Assembly: GCA_964427595.1 (NCBI GenBank)
Contig: CAYRUQ010000015.1
Span: forward strand, 1 to 32,484
DNA from: Enterosoma sp964427595
GTDB lineage: Bacteria; Bacillota_I; Bacilli_A; RFN20; CAG-288
Direction of reading: 5' to 3'
Length of the DNA stretch: 32,484 bases
The notes beneath the pieces are model-generated. The model saw nothing but the letters and a program-made list of their open reading frames with translations, did no database searches and was not told where the DNA came from. The position numbers and the translations under genes were made by a program. Below, in pieces: positions 30,505 to 32,484 of the stretch (positions are counted from its first letter, which is position 1; each line of letters begins with the position of its first letter).

Positions 30505-31386
30505 ATGTTTAGAGTTGATTTGGTCTCTAAATCTTTTGGAGACCATTTAGTTCTCTCTTCAGTCAGCTTTGAAGTTGAAGCTGGAAAAGTCTTCGGATTA
30601 ACTGGTATCAATGGCTCTGGTAAATCAACACTTCTAAGAATCATATCCGATGTTTATCGTGCTGATGCTGGAACAATTAAATTCGATGGTTTTGATGCCT
30701 TTAGTGATCCTGTTAGATTCAAGGAAAGAATCTTCTTTTTAAACGACAATCCTACTTTCCCTCGCTCATGGAAGGCGAAGGATGTGTGTGACTATTATTC
30801 AGCGTTTTATAAGAATTTTTCTAGTGAAGAATTTTATTCTTGTCTCAGCAATTTTGGATTAAATATTTCTGATCGTATCAACAATTTTTCAAAAGGACAA
30901 AGAAGACAATTGTTTGTCGCCAGTGCCCTTGCTTCTAAAGTTAAACTCATTCTTCTTGATGAAGCTTTTGATGGTCTGGATCCTCTTTCAAGATATAAAT
31001 GCCTTCAGCTGATCAGAGAGAAAGTCAAGAAAGAAAACACCTCTTTTATCATTTCAAGTCACTCACTTAGAGAACTTGAAGATATCGCTGATTCCTTTGG
31101 CATCATCAATAATGGAATTCTTACAACTCAGGAAAATGTCAGATCTGCCAATGTCTATCATAAATACCAAGTTGTTATTCAACGTGAGATTTCTCCAGAG
31201 GAATTAGAAGGTCTCTCTATCTTCAATATAAAGAGACAAGGAAGTGTTATTGTTTTCATCGTCAAGGGTGACAAACAAGAGATTGACAATAAATTTACGG
31301 CTTTGAATCCTATTCTGTTTGAAGAGATTCCTGTCTCATTTGAAGATCTCTTCCTTTTAGAAGTTGAAAAGGAGAATCAAAAATGA
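30505..31386 (+). CDS. ABC transporter ATP-binding protein
   Basis: A 293-residue ATPase with Walker A GINGSGKST (34-42), signature FSKGQ (128-132, in place of LSGGQ), Walker B LILLDE with catalytic Glu153, D-loop GLDP and switch His in ISSHSLRE. The Q-loop position reads LNDNP rather than containing Gln, as in YtrB/EcsA-like ATPases. About 80 residues after the ATPase core form a C-terminal domain. A strong AAGGAGG precedes the ATG. Its stop overlaps the start of the permease gene (ATGA), so the two make one transporter, of unknown substrate, most likely an exporter. Confidence 0.93.
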   Translation: MFRVDLVSKSFGDHLVLSSVSFEVEAGKVFGLTGINGSGKSTLLRIISDVYRADAGTIKFDGFDAFSDPVRFKERIFFLNDNPTFPRSWKAKDVCDYYSAFYKNFSSEEFYSCLSNFGLNISDRINNFSKGQRRQLFVASALASKVKLILLDEAFDGLDPLSRYKCLQLIREKVKKENTSFIISSHSLRELEDIADSFGIINNGILTTQENVRSANVYHKYQVVIQREISPEELEGLSIFNIKRQGSVIVFIVKGDKQEIDNKFTALNPILFEEIPVSFEDLFLLEVEKENQK

Positions 31387-32471
31387 CTGCTAGTATAATC
31401 AAGGAAAAATTAAAAAGATATCTACCTCTATCCTTTGTTATCCTCGCTGTCTTTCTCGTCACAATCATCGTTCAAATTCTTCAAGAATCTGTTTCTTTTT
31501 CAATCGAAAATGCCGTGTCTTATACCACGATTGATACCACTAGATATTATGTAGTTAATCCATATGTATCAATTCTCTTTTATATGGCTTGCATTTTAGC
31601 GATGTTCCTTCCTATTTACACTTTCTCTTATCGATATTCGAGAACTAGTGAAGACATCGTATTCTCTCTTCCTATACATAGAAAGAAATTGATATTGATT
31701 GAAGTTTTAGTTTCCTACATTCAAGTCGCTGGAACTTATACCATAGCTTATTTGCTTTATGTTCTACTCACTTTAAGTAAATCCCATGATGGCCTTTTCT
31801 ATCCAGGGTTCTTGCTTTTCTATGTGGTAGCTTTAGTAATGATAGCTATCTATTTGTTTGCCGGTTCAGCTATCGCTTTATTATCTCGCAGTGTTACAGA
31901 AGCAGTCTTGATTCATATCTGTTTGAATTGTGCTCTTTTACTTCTTACTTATGGTCTTAATATACAAGACTTTTCTTTGACGTTCACTTTGCCATTGATT
32001 GGATTTGTTTATATCGGAAATGTATTCGTTCCACTTATTGGATATACAGCTATCAGCTCATATCTAGATTTAACACCAATAGGACTCGAACCATCTGTAA
32101 TCAATTGGTATAACCAATATTTAGGATCCTTCATCTGCGTCATCCTTCTTGCTTTAACTTTCATTCCTGTCTTCATGTTCTTAATCGATAAGCAAAAGAG
32201 TGAGGATTCTGGTCTTCCTAATAATTCCTTCATTGGAATCAGAACTATACTTCCTGCTGCGATCATAATCTTTAATTTGGCTTTAGGATATATTATCGGA
32301 GGAACCTCAAGCACTAAATTAAATCTTCTATTGTGGTGTCCTGTCATGCTCATCGTTCATATCGTCCTTTACATGATCTCTAGAAAGAAGATTAAATTCA
32401 CTCTCGAATTAGGTATCGGATTAGGACTAAATGTTTTCACGCTTGTAACTACTGCATTAGCATTAATTTAA
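31383..32471 (+). CDS. ABC-2-type membrane permease
   Basis: A 362-residue protein with about ten hydrophobic segments, including LPLSFVILAVFLVTIIVQIL near the N-terminus and a final helix up to the stop. The segment EDIVFSLPIHRKKLILIEVL, with the SLPIHRKKL turn before a membrane helix, is characteristic of ABC-2/YtrC-type permeases whose cytosolic loop contacts the ATPase. AAGGAG lies before the ATG and the start overlaps the ATPase stop by 4 bases. The stop is 13 bases before the window end; a further ATG at 32478 may begin another gene. Confidence 0.85.
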   Translation: MTASIIKEKLKRYLPLSFVILAVFLVTIIVQILQESVSFSIENAVSYTTIDTTRYYVVNPYVSILFYMACILAMFLPIYTFSYRYSRTSEDIVFSLPIHRKKLILIEVLVSYIQVAGTYTIAYLLYVLLTLSKSHDGLFYPGFLLFYVVALVMIAIYLFAGSAIALLSRSVTEAVLIHICLNCALLLLTYGLNIQDFSLTFTLPLIGFVYIGNVFVPLIGYTAISSYLDLTPIGLEPSVINWYNQYLGSFICVILLALTFIPVFMFLIDKQKSEDSGLPNNSFIGIRTILPAAIIIFNLALGYIIGGTSSTKLNLLLWCPVMLIVHIVLYMISRKKIKFTLELGIGLGLNVFTLVTTALALI

Positions 32472-32484
32472 TTACATATGAAAA

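Overview
This is an AT-rich, chromosomal housekeeping region from a Bacillota (Firmicutes) bacterium, most likely from the Mollicutes/Erysipelotrichia side of the phylum (small-genome, gut-type uncultured lineages are my best guess; this is inference). The clues are the low GC content, the zinc-less S4 protein, RsfS next to a NadD-YqeK fusion, the YqeG-YqeH order, ParE-ParC overlap, XerD beside DeoB, and the NusB-XseA-XseB-Dxs-RecN order. TGA is used as a stop (for example tex, asp23-like, recN), so this is not a Mycoplasma/Spiroplasma UGA=Trp code. No complete mobile element, rRNA or CRISPR array is visible.

Left edge (1-1550): a decayed XRE-type helix-turn-helix gene with an internal stop, then on the minus strand a tRNA-His with a strong terminator, and rpsD with a structured leader that looks like an S4 autoregulatory leader. 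leuS is divergent on the plus strand and converges on a tandem pair of PepC/bleomycin-hydrolase peptidases, with a shared 14-bp terminator hairpin between them. tex runs divergently from the peptidase pair.

Middle (9090-17290): a compact plus-strand operon of nine tightly packed, mostly overlapping genes: Asp23-like protein, an unrecognised membrane protein, nusB, xseA, xseB, dxs, recN, dinB and a XerD-type recombinase. deoB follows with its own near-consensus promoter. Next comes a two-gene ABC importer fragment (lipoprotein plus permease, no ATPase). The lipoprotein is the most unusual gene of the window: its sequence order looks circularly permuted relative to NMT1/SsuA-like binding proteins. 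Downstream is a 460-bp AT-rich non-coding stretch with eight near-copies of the palindrome TTAGTRCTAA.

Right (21094-29607, minus strand): mtnN, rsfS, nadD-yqeK, yqeH and yqeG form the conserved ribosome-assembly/NAD cluster; yqeG has an extended -10 so close to its ATG that the message may be leaderless. Upstream lie parC and parE (topoisomerase IV); ParC carries Ala at the position of the usual quinolone-contact Ser. Divergent from parE, on the plus strand, are plsY (acyl-phosphate G3P acyltransferase with a poly-Glu tail), an ABC ATPase and an ABC-2-type permease, which ends just inside the window.

Several genes have an in-frame TTG/GTG lying inside their own Shine-Dalgarno sequence; I chose the downstream ATG (or GTG for parC) as the start in those cases.
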